Source: UBA7236 sp043727235 (GTDB lineage Bacteria; Bacteroidota; Bacteroidia; Chitinophagales; BACL12). From it: a DNA stretch of 7,122 bases. Under the pieces are notes generated by a model that saw nothing but the letters and a program-made list of their open reading frames with translations, had not been told where the DNA came from and did no database searches. The DNA is taken from the NCBI GenBank assembly GCA_043727235.1, contig JAYSYX010000386.1, positions 1-7,122 on the forward strand, read 5' to 3'. Within the stretch, counting starts at the first letter, position 1. Every line of letters starts with the position of its first letter. A program made the position numbers and the translations under genes. Positions 6,020 to 7,122 of the stretch are shown here, piece by piece.

Positions 6020-6838
6020 ATGAATAAACAAGAGATCCTACAACAGATCAAACACAAAAGGTCTTATCTCTGCGTTGGATTGGATACGGATATGGAAAAG
6101 ATACCCGCACATTTAAAACATTACAACGATCCGATATTCGAATTCAATAAACAAATTATCGACGCCACCCGCGATCTCTGTATTGCTTATAAACCCAATA
6201 TCGCTTTTTATGAGGCAAGCGGAAGTAAGGGATGGGAAAGTTTAGAAAAAACAATTGAATATATAGGTACTGATCATTTTACCATTGCGGATGCTAAACG
6301 CGGTGATATAGGTAATACTTCTTCGCGATATGCAGAAGCATTTTTTAAAACAATGCCCTTTGATGCAATAACGGTTGCTCCATATATGGGAAAAGATTCT
6401 GTTCTTCCCTTTTTGCAATTTGAAAATAAATGGGTGATATTATTGGCACTAACATCTAATTCCGGAAGTGCAGATTTCCAATTGATGGAGGAAAAGGGCG
6501 AACAATTATTTGAGCGGGTAATTCGCACCGCAAATACCTGGGGCGATGCTAATAATTTAATGTTTGTTATCGGCGCAACACATCCCGAATATTTTACCCG
6601 AATAAGAAAAATTGCGCCGGATAATTTCTTTTTGGTTCCCGGTGTTGGCGCCCAAGGCGGTGATCTGCAGGCAATTTCACGCAACGGTATGAATGCCGAA
6701 TGCGGACTTATCGTTAATTCTACAAGAGATATAATATACGCCTCCAATGGCCACGACTTCGCAGAAAAAGCAAGAGAAAAAGCACAGCTTGTGCAAAAAG
6801 AAATGGAAATTCTTTTGCAGGAAAGAAATATTGTTTAA
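6020..6838 (+). CDS. pyrF: Orotidine 5'-phosphate decarboxylase, type 2
   Basis: A 272-residue cytoplasmic enzyme that decarboxylates OMP to UMP, the last step of de novo pyrimidine synthesis. It has a TIM-barrel fold and works as a dimer. The start, RSYLCVGLDTD (14-24), carries the first substrate-binding Asp. YKPNIAFYEA (57-66) follows. The catalytic Lys/Asp array is D91-A-K93-R-G-D96-I-G-N in TIADAKRGDIGNTSSRYA. The phosphate loop is VPGVGAQGGD (207-216), and NSTRDIIY (233-240) provides Arg236. The length and the AKRGDIGNTS form place it in the longer type 2 subfamily, distinct from the roughly 240-residue E. coli type. The gene begins 18 bases after nfu with no promoter box between, so co-transcription is likely. 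I know of no functional reason for the pairing with Fe-S genes. No hairpin with a T-run follows the stop codon. Confidence 0.97.
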   Translation: MNKQEILQQIKHKRSYLCVGLDTDMEKIPAHLKHYNDPIFEFNKQIIDATRDLCIAYKPNIAFYEASGSKGWESLEKTIEYIGTDHFTIADAKRGDIGNTSSRYAEAFFKTMPFDAITVAPYMGKDSVLPFLQFENKWVILLALTSNSGSADFQLMEEKGEQLFERVIRTANTWGDANNLMFVIGATHPEYFTRIRKIAPDNFFLVPGVGAQGGDLQAISRNGMNAECGLIVNSTRDIIYASNGHDFAEKAREKAQLVQKEMEILLQERNIV

Positions 6839-7122
6839 TTTAATTATTGAATTTAAAAATTAGTGTGATTTGCTTTAGTTTAGAAAGTGAATCTACGTTA
6901 CCCTTTAAATTTTCTCACGCCATGTGGCTTCTTTATATGTCATCCCTGCGGGATTTGGGGTTTCTATTTATCATAATGTTACCGATATTTCATCCCTAAC
7001 GGGACTTGGGTTTTCTATATATGCATAATGCTTCCGATATTTCATTAACCTTGGCGAACGAGATTTGGCTTTTCTTTATATTAGTAATGCTACCAATATT
7101 TCATACGTGCCGGACGAAAGTG
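6839..7122. other. Gene-free right end of the window
   Basis: I find no coding frame with recognisable content, no RNA gene and no clear terminator in these 284 bases. Bases 6839-6911 are AT-rich unique sequence. From about 6912 to the edge the DNA is a degenerate tandem array, described separately. Confidence 0.7.
6912..7122. repeat. Degenerate tandem repeat array, 50-59 bp units, open at the right edge
   Basis: Units begin at TCAT: unit 1 at 6940-6989 (50 bp), unit 2 at 6990-7041 (52 bp), unit 3 at 7042-7100 (59 bp), and a cut unit 4 at 7101-7122. A truncated, diverged unit seems to precede them (6912-6939, sharing GGCTT and CTTTATAT with unit 3). The order in each unit is: TCATCCCT, a variable centre, CGGGA-TTGG, TTTCTATATAT, then ATAATGCTACCGATATT. 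Unit 1 contains ATCCC-TGC-GGGAT (6942-6954) and unit 2 TCCC-TAAC-GGGA, each a mini-hairpin. Units 3 and 4 have lost much of the stem. There are no unique spacers between short exact repeats, so it is not a CRISPR array. From memory it resembles dispersed non-coding repeats of Bacteroidota genomes. Confidence 0.75.

Noticed and set aside
6274..6747. 157-codon open frame on the minus strand inside pyrF
   Set aside because: It lies antisense to a clear, full-length PyrF and its translation resembles no protein family.
6836..6875. Intrinsic terminator after pyrF
   Set aside because: The sequence is AT-rich, but I could not build a stable stem followed by a T-run.
6912..7122. CRISPR array
   Set aside because: The whole 50-59 bp unit is repeated with drift. 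There are no short exact repeats separated by unique spacers of even length, and no cas gene is seen.

Overview
The window most likely comes from a Bacteroidota (Bacteroidetes) chromosome. Three lines support this. Exact TAnnTTTG promoter boxes, the phylum's typical -7 element, lie 17 to 20 bases ahead of three start codons. Convincing Shine-Dalgarno sequences are absent. The proteins (TopA without zinc fingers, a CxxC-lacking Mrp, type 2 PyrF) look like those I know from this phylum. Hand counts give about 40-48 % G+C in the mrp and pyrF genes but only about 29 % in the left-edge gene. I cannot name the genus.

Layout: the left part is read on the minus strand. A lipoprotein gene of unknown function runs off the left edge (803 down to 1). 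It has no stop codon in the window and is easily missed. A SirB1/transglutaminase-like protein with a helical HEAT-like N-terminus and a TTG start follows (1747-860). A gene-free stretch of about 370 bases (1748-2114) holds two hairpins and two adjoining degenerate tandem repeats with periods of 9 and 7 bp. The second ends at the stop codon of topA (4475-2115), which encodes DNA topoisomerase I.

The short divergent region between topA and mrp (about 4476-4616) holds a good promoter for topA, a -7 box for mrp and two perfect AT-rich palindromes. To the right, three plus-strand genes probably form a transcription unit: an Mrp/ApbC-type P-loop ATPase for Fe-S clusters (about 4617-5720), an 80-residue Nfu-type Fe-S scaffold (5759-6001) and orotidine 5'-phosphate decarboxylase PyrF (6020-6838). 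The first two belong to one process, Fe-S cluster carriage and delivery. PyrF makes UMP and seems to share only the transcript.

The right end (about 6912-7122) is a degenerate tandem array with units of 50-59 bp. Each begins TCAT, and the two best-preserved units carry a TCCC/GGGA mini-hairpin. It probably continues past the window.

Most of this is ordinary housekeeping sequence. I found no clear undescribed system. The best leads are the repeat array, the paired short tandem repeats behind topA, the AT-rich unknown lipoprotein gene, and the pairing of a CxxC-less Mrp with a CxxC-bearing Nfu domain.
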